From contig NZ_JADOTY010000001.1 of the NCBI RefSeq assembly GCF_015751785.1, positions 62,001-126,000 on the forward strand: 64,000 nucleotides of DNA. The letters run 5' to 3'. The notes under the pieces were generated by a model, which worked only from the letters and a program-made list of their open reading frames with translations, made no database searches and was not told the origin of the DNA. The DNA comes from Micromonospora vinacea. Lineage in GTDB: Bacteria; Actinomycetota; Actinomycetes; Mycobacteriales; Micromonosporaceae. Made by a program: the position numbers and the translations under genes. Below are positions 49,700-59,175 of this stretch, in pieces. Position 1 is the first letter of the stretch; every line of letters starts with the position of its first letter.

Positions 49700-49798
49700 C
49701 GCGTCACCGCCCGTTGTTCCCCGCTCATCGCGCTCCTCCCGCCGTGACCGCTCATCCTATGGGCCGCGAGAAGCCCGCTTCCGGGCGCGGTGTCGCAC

Positions 49799-50017
49799 TC
49801 AGGCGACGCGGCGGGTGGCGCGACGGCGAGCTGCCTCCGGGCGTGCGGGCGCGGCCAGCACCTCCACGTCGAAGCCGGCCCGGGCGAACACTTCGATGGC
49901 CTCGACCTCGGCGGCGACCAACCCGGCCGCCGGGGACGTCTCGTCGAACAGGGCGGTCAGCGGGCAGCCGGAACAGCCGTCGGCCCGCTTCGCGCACCCG
50001 TCGCAGTCGATGAGCAT
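49799..50017 (-). CDS. Small cysteine-rich protein
   Basis: A 72-residue protein starting MLIDCDGCAKRADGCSGC. The C-x2-C-x5-C-x2-C spacing could hold zinc or an iron-sulfur cluster. A helix (AAEVEAIEVFARAGFDVEVL) and a basic tail follow. GGAGG precedes ATG 50017 by 4 nt and decides this start over the longer frame. The family is unnamed to me but the location near pimB recurs in actinomycetes, I believe. Confidence 0.7.
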   Translation of the reverse strand: MLIDCDGCAKRADGCSGCPLTALFDETSPAAGLVAAEVEAIEVFARAGFDVEVLAAPARPEAARRRATRRVA

Positions 50018-50143
50018 CACGCCTCCTGATCGGCTCGCGGCACCCAGGCGACGCCCTTTCGTCGCCGGCCGAGCACCGTCGGTGACATCGACACTAAACA
50101 CCGGGTACGACAGGAACCCCGTCCGACCGCCCGTTTCAGGGCT

Positions 50144-50178
50144 AGATCCACTCCACATCAGCGAAATCGGGGTATCCC
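50144..50178. repeat. Solitary half-copy of the TGATCCACTC repeat
   Basis: GATCCACTC, then ATCAGCGAAATCGGGGTA, aligns with one arm of the inverted repeat at 19459-19536 (GATCCACTC...GGAAATCGCGGTA on its minus strand). No matching second arm is nearby, so it looks like a decayed or half element. Confidence 0.5.
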
Positions 50179-50286
50179 ACCCTTTCGGAACGCCCGACAG
50201 CACGGAACTCATGGCTGAGCTGGCCCGGCGACTGCCGACCAGCTGACCGGCGGCGTCCCGAGCGCCCGGTCGTTGGGGCTGAGGTC

Positions 50287-51006
50287 TCAGCCCTGCGCGT
50301 CGAGGTCACGCAGTGCGTAGCGGAGGTGCTGCCACTCCTCCTGAAAGATCACGTGGAGGCAGTGCAGGACGGACACGATGTGCTCCGGCCACCAGGCGCT
50401 CGGCCGAGACTCGGCGAGCAGCTCCGGCGTGACGGTCGCCAGGAAGTCGCGCACCATGGCCTGCCGCTCGGCCCGCACCGCAAGGACCGCCTCGAAGCTC
50501 GGCTGCTCCGTGGCGAAGACCGACATGTCGAAGCCGTCGGTCTCGTACTCGACATGCGACTGACCCAGCGGGTGGAACGGCTGCGGCAGGCGCAGGATCG
50601 CCTTGCCCAACCATGCGTCGGCGGCGAACGCGAGATGGCGCAGCGTCTGCGCGAACGACCACTCCCCGTCGATCGAGACGTCGACCGCACCCTCGGGCAT
50701 GGACACGGCCCGGTCGACCGCCGCGGCCCAGACCCGTTCGAGCGCGGCCCACCCCGCCCGGAGGTCGTCCGGGTTGCTGGCCTGCCGGAGCTCACGCCCG
50801 GGGAACCGCCGGTTGAGCTCGGCCTCGACCAGCGGCACGACATCGACGCCGTTGACCAGGAACGTGCCCTCGGCCAGCCACGGCGCGTCGATGTCCAGAC
50901 CATCCACATCGACGCCGCGCATCACCGCACCGGCCAGCGTCGACCTGTTGAACCGGGCACCCCGCAGGTCCCGGTCGACGAAGACCTTGACGTCGTCCTG
51001 TGCCAT
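50287..51006 (-). CDS. DinB-like protein with an N-terminal pentapeptide segment
   Basis: A 239-residue protein. The first part (DRDLRGARFNRSTLAGAVMRGVDVDGLDI, read in parts) has A(N/D)LxG-like pentapeptide repeats. The second part is a four-helix DinB_2 fold with His at WSFAQTLRHLAFAADAW, SAWWPEHIVSVLHCLHVIFQEEWQHLRY, whose His residues would bind one metal. DinB-like enzymes include thiol-dependent transferases using mycothiol. The substrate is unknown. ATG 51006 is chosen for GGGAG 5 nt upstream. Confidence 0.82.
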   Translation of the reverse strand: MAQDDVKVFVDRDLRGARFNRSTLAGAVMRGVDVDGLDIDAPWLAEGTFLVNGVDVVPLVEAELNRRFPGRELRQASNPDDLRAGWAALERVWAAAVDRAVSMPEGAVDVSIDGEWSFAQTLRHLAFAADAWLGKAILRLPQPFHPLGQSHVEYETDGFDMSVFATEQPSFEAVLAVRAERQAMVRDFLATVTPELLAESRPSAWWPEHIVSVLHCLHVIFQEEWQHLRYALRDLDAQG

Positions 51007-51100
51007 GGCGACTCCCATCCCTCGGCGGTCGCGGTGACGCTAACGCTCCGGTACGACAGCCGGACAGGCCAGGAAACGGTGCGACAGGACGACGTGCCCC

Positions 51101-52576
51101 TCAGGAGCGGGCGAGCCGCCGCAGCAGCGAGTCAGCGCCCAGCGGGTACGCGCCGTGCCGGCGTACCCCGTCGGCGACCTCGCGGTCCGACGAGACCACT
51201 ACCACCGGCCGGCCGGCCGGCTCGGCGCGGACCAGCCGCCGGATCAGCTCGTCGGCGGTCTCGCCCTTGCGGGAGAAGAGCACCCGTACGCCGCGCGGGG
51301 CGGGCGGCAGCCCGTGCATCCGTTCGGCGCCGTCGAAGACCACTGTGACCTCGTCGCCGGTCTGCGCGGCGATGCCGCCCAGGCCGGTGATCAGGCGTTT
51401 GCGCTGCTGCTCCAGGGACATCTCGCCGAAGCCGCGCTTGGTGACGTTGTAGCCGTCCACCACGAGGTGCGCGCGGGGCAGGGCGAGCAGTTGGTCGAGC
51501 CGGGCCGGGTCGTCGGTGTCGCGGGCGCGGGCGGCGGGGCCGGCCGGGGCGGTGCCCGGCTGCTCGGCGAACGCGTCGGCGACGAAGTCGGCGGGGAGTT
51601 TGTCCACCGGGTCGAGGGCCAACTCGCGGCGCAGCCCGACGGCGGCCTGGCCGATGGTCTCCAGCAGCAGCCAGAGCCGGGCGTCGTCGACCGAGCGCGC
51701 CTCCTTGGCGCTGGCCCGGGCCACCCCGGCGGCGGCCTCGGCCTCGGCCAGCCGGGCCCGGGCGCGGCGGAGTTCGGCGTCCACGTCGGCGCTGGCGCGG
51801 GCGGCCCGGCCGCGCTCGGTGGCCAGCAGCTCGGTGGCCTTCCGCTCGCGAGCCTGGGTCTCCCGCAGGGTGCGGGCCACCTGTCGGGACTCCTCGCGGA
51901 GCTGACCCAGCTCCTCGCGGACGCGGGCCAACTCGTCGCGGAGCTTCTCGGCCTCGACCCGGGCCACCGCGCGGTCGTGCTCGGCCCGGGTGGCCCGCTG
52001 CTCGGCCTCGCGGACCAACTCGGCGACGACGGCGCTGTCCGCCTCGGCGCGTACCGCCGCGCCGCTGGCGTCGATCAGTTCCCGCCAGCCACGGGGCCGG
52101 GCCAGGTAGGCCAGCGCGGCCACCTCGACCGGGTCGGCGGCGGCCGGGGCGGTGCCCTCGACCACTGCCGCGCCGAGGTCACCGGCGTCGGTCAGGACCC
52201 GCGCGGTGACCCGCTGCCGGAACAGCGGGTCGGCGGTGAGCTGGGCGGCGATGACCGGCGCGCCGAGCCGGGCGCGTCGGTTGGGGGCGAACTTGGCCAC
52301 CCGGCGCAACGGCACCGGCACCTCGTCGGTGGGGAGGGTGGGCAGCACCGCCGCGGTCAGCGTCACGATCCGCTGCCGGACCGGCTCGGGCAGGGTGGGC
52401 TCGGGCTCGGCGGCGGGGGCATCGTCCGGCTCGGCGCTGGGGGCTTCGTCCGTCGTCGGGTCCGATGCGCGCGCTGTGTCGGTGACTACGTTGTCGTCCG
52501 GGTTGCCCACAGCACCGTCGAGCGCGACCGGATCCTCCTGCGGGAGGTGGTCGTCGTACGGCTCGGTGAGGGGCAT
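51101..52576 (-). CDS. NYN (YacP-like) nuclease domain protein with coiled coil
   Basis: A 491-residue protein. An acidic disordered N-terminus is followed by a helical domain (RRVAKFAPNRRARLGAPVIAAQL, in parts), a long coiled coil (about 195-300, with EELGQLREESRQVARTL-type heptads) and a C-terminal NYN/PIN-like nuclease domain. The last contains HLVVDGYNVTKRGFG (first Asp), VTVVFDGAERMHG, SRKGETADELI and VVVSSDREVADGVRR, all acidic positions present. It probably acts on RNA, as YacP/Rae1-type proteins do. ATG 52576 has GGGAG 9 nt upstream. It is divergent from the DEDD/GIY-YIG gene. Confidence 0.85.
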   Translation of the reverse strand: MPLTEPYDDHLPQEDPVALDGAVGNPDDNVVTDTARASDPTTDEAPSAEPDDAPAAEPEPTLPEPVRQRIVTLTAAVLPTLPTDEVPVPLRRVAKFAPNRRARLGAPVIAAQLTADPLFRQRVTARVLTDAGDLGAAVVEGTAPAAADPVEVAALAYLARPRGWRELIDASGAAVRAEADSAVVAELVREAEQRATRAEHDRAVARVEAEKLRDELARVREELGQLREESRQVARTLRETQARERKATELLATERGRAARASADVDAELRRARARLAEAEAAAGVARASAKEARSVDDARLWLLLETIGQAAVGLRRELALDPVDKLPADFVADAFAEQPGTAPAGPAARARDTDDPARLDQLLALPRAHLVVDGYNVTKRGFGEMSLEQQRKRLITGLGGIAAQTGDEVTVVFDGAERMHGLPPAPRGVRVLFSRKGETADELIRRLVRAEPAGRPVVVVSSDREVADGVRRHGAYPLGADSLLRRLARS

Positions 52577-52690
52577 GTGGCAAGTCTCCCACCGCAACCG
52601 GGCCCACCGCCCGGTGAGTGAGCCGATCTCTCATCCTAGCCCCATGGTGACGGATGGGACGGCTGCGACGGGAGTGTCGGACCGGGGCGC

Positions 52691-52696
52691 TAGCGT
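52691..52696 (+). promoter_or_regulatory. -10 box of the DEDD/GIY-YIG nuclease gene
   Basis: TAGCGT ends 7 nt before ATG 52704, the leaderless layout, and supports that start. Confidence 0.4.
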
Positions 52697-52703
52697 GCCG
52701 CCG

Positions 52704-54458
52704 ATGGCACAGGCGGAGTACGTCCAGGAGTCACTGGCCGGTCTCGACCCGGCGGTGGGCGGGGTGGACCCGGCGCTGCCCCTCTACGCGACGACCTTCG
52801 TGGTGGTCGACCTGGAGACCACCGGCGGCGCGCCGGACGGTGGCGGCATCACCGAGATCGGCGCGGTCAAGGTGCGCGGTGGCGAGCAGTTGGGGGTGCT
52901 GGCGACCCTGGTCAACCCGGGCCAGCCGATTCCGCCCTTCATCACCGTGCTGACCGGCATCACCCAGGCCATGCTGGTCCCTGCGCCACCGATCGAGCAG
53001 GTGCTGCCGAGCTTCCTGGAGTTCATCGACGATGCGGTGCTGGTGGCCCACAACGCCCCGTACGACGTGGGCTTCCTCAAGGCCGCCTGCGCCAAGCACG
53101 GCTACCGCTGGCCCAACCCCCGCGTCCTGGACACGGCTGCGCTCGCCCGCCGGGTGCTGACCCGCGACGAGGTGCCCAACCGCAAGCTCGGCACCCTGGC
53201 CGCCTACTTCCGCACCGCCACCCAGCCCACCCACCGCGCGCTGGACGACGCGAAGGCCACCGTCGACGTGCTGCACGGGCTGATCGGTCGGCTCGGCGGG
53301 CACCGGGTGGACACCATCGGCGACGCCATCGAGTTCGCCCGCGCGGTCACCCCGACCCAGCGCCGCAAGCGGCACCTGGCCGAGGGGTTGCCCAAGGTCC
53401 CCGGGGTCTACATCTTCCGGGCCGCCGACGACCGGCCGCTCTACGTGGGCACCTCCGTCGACATCGCCACCCGGGTACGCAGCTACTTCACCGCCGGTGA
53501 GAAGCGCGCCCGGATCTCCGAGATGCTGGGCGCGGCCGAGCGGGTCGAGGCGGTGGAGTGCGCCCACTCGTTGGAGGCCGAGGTCCGTGAGCTGCGGTTG
53601 ATCGCCGCACACGCCCCGCCGTACAACCGCCGGTCGAAATACCCGGAACGGATGGTCTGGCTCAAGCTGACCGACGGTCCGTACCCTCGGCTGTCGATCG
53701 TCCGCGACCTCTCCCCCACCGACACCGCGTACCTCGGGCCGTTCACCTCCCGGCGGGCCGCCGAGCTGGCCGCCGCCGGTTTCCACGACGCGGTGCCGCT
53801 GCGCCAGTGCACACACCGGCTCTCGCTGCGCACCGTCACGCCGGCCTGCGCGCTGGCCGAGCTGGGTCGCTGCCCGGCACCCTGCGAACACAGGATCACC
53901 CCCGAGGAGTACGACGACACCGCCGCCGCGCCCTTCCGCACCGCCACGGCCAGCGACCCCCAGCCGGTGGTGGACGCGCTGCTCGCCCGGATCGACGTGC
54001 TCTCCCGCGACCAGCGCTACGAGGAGGCGGCCGTGGTGCGGTCCCGGTTGGCCGCCGTGCTGCGGGCCACAGTGCGGATGCAGCGGCTGGCCGCGCTGAC
54101 CGGGATCGTCGAGTTGGCCGCCGCCCGGCCGGCCGCCCGGGGCGGCTGGGAGTTGGCGCTGGTCCGGCACGGCCGGCTGGCCGGCGCGGGGGTGTCCCCG
54201 CCGGGCGTGCACCCGCGGCCCACGTTGACCACGATCCGGGCCACCGCCGAGACGGTGTCGGGCGGGCACGGTCCGGTGCCGGCCGCCACCGCCGAGGAGT
54301 CCGAGCGGATCCTGTCCTGGTTGGAGCGACCGGAGACCCGACTCGTCGAGATGTCCTCCGGTTGGTCCTCTCCGGCGAGTGGCGCGGGCCGGTTCCGTGA
54401 CCTGCTGGCGAAGGCCGAGGGCGGGGCGTCCCACCAACTCTCGACCGAACGCTCATGA
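52704..54458 (+). CDS. DEDD exonuclease fused to a UvrC-type GIY-YIG nuclease (Rv2191-like)
   Basis: A 584-residue two-nuclease protein. The DnaQ-type 3'-5' exonuclease (about 25-200) has VVVDLETTGG, AHNAPYDVGFLKAAC and THRALDDAKATVDVL. The GIY-YIG domain (about 225-310) reads VPGVYIFRAADDRPLYVGTSVDIATRVRSYF (read in parts), and the rest resembles the Cho/UvrC N-terminal half with a UvrB-binding-like motif (RYEEAAVVRSRLAAV). It lacks the RNase H-like C-terminus of UvrC, so it would make one incision and trim. Same place as Rv2191 in M. tuberculosis. Confidence 0.92.
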   Translation: MAQAEYVQESLAGLDPAVGGVDPALPLYATTFVVVDLETTGGAPDGGGITEIGAVKVRGGEQLGVLATLVNPGQPIPPFITVLTGITQAMLVPAPPIEQVLPSFLEFIDDAVLVAHNAPYDVGFLKAACAKHGYRWPNPRVLDTAALARRVLTRDEVPNRKLGTLAAYFRTATQPTHRALDDAKATVDVLHGLIGRLGGHRVDTIGDAIEFARAVTPTQRRKRHLAEGLPKVPGVYIFRAADDRPLYVGTSVDIATRVRSYFTAGEKRARISEMLGAAERVEAVECAHSLEAEVRELRLIAAHAPPYNRRSKYPERMVWLKLTDGPYPRLSIVRDLSPTDTAYLGPFTSRRAAELAAAGFHDAVPLRQCTHRLSLRTVTPACALAELGRCPAPCEHRITPEEYDDTAAAPFRTATASDPQPVVDALLARIDVLSRDQRYEEAAVVRSRLAAVLRATVRMQRLAALTGIVELAAARPAARGGWELALVRHGRLAGAGVSPPGVHPRPTLTTIRATAETVSGGHGPVPAATAEESERILSWLERPETRLVEMSSGWSSPASGAGRFRDLLAKAEGGASHQLSTERS

Positions 54459-54585
54459 CCAACTGACCGATCGGACTACGTCGACTCGCTTAGGCTGTTA
54501 GAGAAGTGCAGTCCTGCCCGATTCGTGGGCCTGCTCCCGCCGCCGGGTTCCGGCGACGCGGAGCCGGGGTGAGGAGGTGTCCCTC

Positions 54586-56379
<1,794 letters not shown>

Positions 56380-56420
56380 CCCGGCGGGCCCCAGCGCGTC
56401 CGAAGGACATTCGTGACCAC

Positions 56421-56426
56421 TAGCCT
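56421..56426 (+). promoter_or_regulatory. -10 box of the Nudix gene
   Basis: TAGCCT ends 6 nt before ATG 56433; GGAG in the spacer is too close to serve as a ribosome site. Confidence 0.4.
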
Positions 56427-56432
56427 GGAGTC

Positions 56433-56975
56433 ATGATCCCTCGCTCCCGCGCCACCGGTCGGGCCCTCTTCTACCAGGCCTTCTACCGGCTGCCGTTGCC
56501 GGTGCGTCGGCGCCTGGTCCGGTTGGCAGTGCCCAAGTACATCGTCGGCGCGGTGACACTGGTCCGGGACACCGAGGCGACGGGCGCGGGTCGGTTGCTC
56601 ATGCTGCGTCAGCCGCCCGGCAAGGGTTGGTCACTCCCCGCCGGCCTGCTCAACCGGGGCGAGGCCCCGGTGGTGGGCGCGGCCCGTGAGCTGTTCGAGG
56701 AGTCCGGCGTCCGACTCGCCCCGTCCCGGCTGCGCCCGGCGGTGCCGAACGCGATCGTGCACGCCAAGGGCTGGGTGGACATGGTCTTCGAGGCCGAGGT
56801 GCCGGCGTCCAGCACCGAGCTGGTCGTCGACGGCGGGGAGGTCTTCGAGGCCGCCTGGCACCCCCTGGACGACCTGCCCAAGCTGACCTGGCCGACGGCC
56901 CGGCTGCTCGCCTACTACGACATCGGGCCGCTGGCCGGGCAGTTCCCGCCACCGGTGCCCGACGACACCCCGTGA
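56433..56975 (+). CDS. Nudix hydrolase
   Basis: A 180-residue protein with a Nudix box GLLNRGEAPVVGAARELFEESGV (G-x5-E-x7-REUxEExGU), so the metal-binding Glu residues are present. It hydrolyses a nucleoside diphosphate linked to some group X; the substrate is not predictable. The N-terminal 40 residues (FYQAFYRLPLPVRRRLVRL) form an extra amphipathic helix. It overlaps the nucleotidyltransferase gene by 4 bp (GTGA), so the two are coupled and may act in one pathway. Confidence 0.9.
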   Translation: MIPRSRATGRALFYQAFYRLPLPVRRRLVRLAVPKYIVGAVTLVRDTEATGAGRLLMLRQPPGKGWSLPAGLLNRGEAPVVGAARELFEESGVRLAPSRLRPAVPNAIVHAKGWVDMVFEAEVPASSTELVVDGGEVFEAAWHPLDDLPKLTWPTARLLAYYDIGPLAGQFPPPVPDDTP

Positions 56976-57838
56976 CCGGCGTGGCCGGTGTGCCGGCGGA
57001 GTTGTGCGCTGTGGTGCTGGCCGCCGGCGAGGGCACGCGGCTGCGCCCGCTCACCGAACGGGTGCCCAAGGCGCTCTGCCCGGTGGGCAACGTCCCCCTG
57101 CTGGATCGGGCGTTGGCGCGGCTGGCCGGGTTGGGCCTGGCCGGTCCCGACCGGGTCGCCGTGAACGCCTGCTACCTCGGCGACCAGGTGGTGGCGCACG
57201 TCGGCGACCGCGCACACCTGTCGGTGGAGCCGGGCGACCCGCTGGGCACCGCGGGCGGGGTGGCCAACCTGCGGGACTGGATCGACGGGCGGCCGGTGCT
57301 GGTCGGCAACGCCGACGCGTACCTCGCCGACAGGGCTACTCCCCCGGGCCCGGACCTGGCCGCCCTGCTCGACGGCTGGGACGGGCGGACCGTACGCCTG
57401 CTCGGCCAGCCGGCCGCGGACCCGGCGGCGCCGGGCACCTTCGCCGGGCACTGCTTCACCGGCTTCTCGCTCCTGCCCTGGCGGCTGGTCCGGGACCTGC
57501 CTGTCGTCTTCTCGGACCTGGTCCGCGCCGTGTGGCGGCCGGCCGAGGCGGCGGGAGCCCTGACTGTGGTGCCCTACCCGGGCACCTTCTTCGACACCGG
57601 CACCCCGGCCGACTACCTGGCGGCCAACCTGCACGCGGCCGGCGGCACCCTGGTCGACGAGTCGGCGACGGTCACCGGCCCCTGCGTGGAGTCGGTCGTC
57701 GGCGCGGGCGCGCGGGTGGACGGCGACGTGTTCCGCACCGTGGTGTGGCCGGGCGCGACAGTACGCGCCGGCGAGCGGCTGCGGAACGTGATCCGGGCCG
57801 GGAACGACCTGACAGTGCCCTGCACCGCCCAGGGTTGA
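56972..57838 (+). CDS. Sugar-phosphate nucleotidyltransferase (NDP-sugar pyrophosphorylase)
   Basis: A 288-residue enzyme of the GlmU/RmlA-like group. It starts LCAVVLAAGEGTRLRPLTERVPKALCPVGNVPLLD (in parts: the GxGTRLRPLT nucleotide loop and the PKAL lysine). It has GTAGGVANL, VLVGNADAYL and the acidic LVDESATV end, then a short partial left-handed helix of imperfect hexapeptides. It activates a sugar 1-phosphate with NTP; which sugar is unclear, though GDP-mannose for the PIM pathway is one option. GTG 56972 overlaps the Nudix stop. Confidence 0.87.
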   Translation: MTGVAGVPAELCAVVLAAGEGTRLRPLTERVPKALCPVGNVPLLDRALARLAGLGLAGPDRVAVNACYLGDQVVAHVGDRAHLSVEPGDPLGTAGGVANLRDWIDGRPVLVGNADAYLADRATPPGPDLAALLDGWDGRTVRLLGQPAADPAAPGTFAGHCFTGFSLLPWRLVRDLPVVFSDLVRAVWRPAEAAGALTVVPYPGTFFDTGTPADYLAANLHAAGGTLVDESATVTGPCVESVVGAGARVDGDVFRTVVWPGATVRAGERLRNVIRAGNDLTVPCTAQG

Positions 57839-57917
57839 GCCGCGACGGCTCCCGCCTCCGGTTCCGGGCCGGAACATCTAGCATGGGCGACGACGCCGAC
57901 GAACGGAGAAATGCCCC

Positions 57918-58205
57918 GTGATCACCGCGATCGTGCTGATCGACTGCGCCACCGATGCGATCCCCGAGGTGGCGGAAAACCTGGCCAACCTTCCCGGCGT
58001 CAGCGAGGTCTACTCGGTGGCCGGGCACGTCGACCTCATCGCCATCGTCCGGGTCCGCGAGTTCGACCAGATCGCCCAGGTCATCGCGGGCAGCATCTCC
58101 AAGGTCCCGGGCGTGCTCAACACCGAGTCGCACATCGCCTTCCGGGCGTACTCCCAGCACGACCTCGAGGAGGCGTTCGCGATCGGCCTGGCCAGCGCCG
58201 ACTGA
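57918..58205 (+). CDS. Stand-alone RAM (Lrp/AsnC ligand-binding) protein
   Basis: A 95-residue protein consisting only of the Lrp/AsnC C-terminal domain: MITAIVLIDCATDAIPEV, SEVYSVAGHVDLIAIVRV, INTESHIAF-like (LNTESHIAFRAYS). It has no DNA-binding domain. Such proteins assemble into rings and bind amino acids, and may modulate Lrp-type regulators. GTG 57918 has GGAG about 9 nt upstream; a TAGCAT box at 57878-57883 could serve as -10. Confidence 0.9.
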   Translation: MITAIVLIDCATDAIPEVAENLANLPGVSEVYSVAGHVDLIAIVRVREFDQIAQVIAGSISKVPGVLNTESHIAFRAYSQHDLEEAFAIGLASAD

Positions 58206-58239
58206 CCCGCGGGCCCGTGCCGGCCCACGGCGCACAGGG

Positions 58240-58272
58240 CGGCCGGCCCACCCCCGTGGGGTGGACCGGCCG
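58240..58272. terminator. Bidirectional hairpin between convergent genes
   Basis: Arms 58240-58252 and 58260-58272 form a 13-bp stem with one mismatch (CGGCCGG(C/T)CCACC) and a 7-nt loop. It lies between the RAM-domain gene and the DUF4142 gene. Confidence 0.65.
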
Positions 58273-58287
58273 TCTGCTGTGGCTACG

Positions 58288-58983
58288 TCAGCTCTCGCTG
58301 GGAGCCGGTACCTCGGTGGTGCCGCCGCCCGGAGCCGGCGACTCGGTGCCGGTACCGCCGCCAGGAGCCGGCGACTCGGTGCCGGTGCCGCCCGGAGCCG
58401 GCGACTCAGTGCCGGTGCCGCCCGGGCTGGGCGTACCGCTGGCGCTGGTCTGCGGAACCGGGATGCCCAACTTGTTGGCGAGCGCCACCAACTCGTCGTA
58501 GTGCGTCTGCAGCGTCGGAAGCGCCGTCTGCGCCAACTGGACCACCGACTGCTCGGAGCCCTGCGAGATCTCCGTCTGGGTGGCCTGGATGGCCTGGACG
58601 TGGCCGGCCAGCTCACTGGTCACCCAGAGCCGGTCGAACTCCGCACCGCTGGCGTTGTTCAGCTTGTCGATGACCGCCTGCTGATCGGCGTTCGGCTCGT
58701 TCGGCAGTTCCACCCCGAGCTGTGACGCGGTCTGCTGCACCGTCTGGTCCAGCTGGGTGTGGTCGGTCTTCAGCATCGCGCCCAGGTCCTTGACCCCCTG
58801 GTCCTGACCCTTCTGCTGAGCCAGGTCACCAGCGGTGATCTCGAACAGGTTGACCTGGTGTACCGCCTGCAGGTACTGGGTGTCCTGCGTTGACGGCTGT
58901 GCCGCGGCCTGCGCGGCCGCAGCCGGCGCCACACCGACCAGTACCAGCGCGGCCAACAGGCCGAGGCGTTTGATACCCAACAT
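58288..58983 (-). CDS. Secreted DUF4142 protein with a repetitive C-terminal tail
   Basis: A 231-residue exported protein. The signal peptide ends at about residue 25 (AAAAQA). A DUF4142 four-helix domain (about 35-170; YLQAVHQVNLFEITAGDLA, LKTDHTQLDQTVQQTA) follows. It is ferritin-like in shape but without an obvious metal site. The last 40 residues are GTGTESPAPGG repeats. The ATG at 58983 has AAGGGGGG about 5 nt upstream. Its function is unknown; family members are secreted or periplasmic. Confidence 0.85.
   Translation of the reverse strand: MLGIKRLGLLAALVLVGVAPAAAAQAAAQPSTQDTQYLQAVHQVNLFEITAGDLAQQKGQDQGVKDLGAMLKTDHTQLDQTVQQTASQLGVELPNEPNADQQAVIDKLNNASGAEFDRLWVTSELAGHVQAIQATQTEISQGSEQSVVQLAQTALPTLQTHYDELVALANKLGIPVPQTSASGTPSPGGTGTESPAPGGTGTESPAPGGGTGTESPAPGGGTTEVPAPSES
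58317..58425 (-). repeat. In-frame tandem repeats encoding TESPAPGG units
   Basis: Three units of about 33-36 bp (GGAGCCGGCGACTCGGTGCC type) encode the C-terminal GTGTESPAPGG tail of the DUF4142 protein. Units differ in length by one Gly codon, which suggests slippage. Confidence 0.7.
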
Positions 58984-59175
58984 GCTTCCCCCCCTTGAGA
59001 CGTTGGACCGCACGGATACCCGGCTCACCGGGGTTATTCCTGCGATCGCCCGTCGCGCGGGGTCGACCGTTCCGATCAGGGCCGTCCGACTCCGGGTCGG
59101 ATGGGGCGGGGGCGCGGATACGACAGGGCGCCCGCCGGAATCCGGCGGGCGCCCCGTAACGGTGCGACTGGGCGG

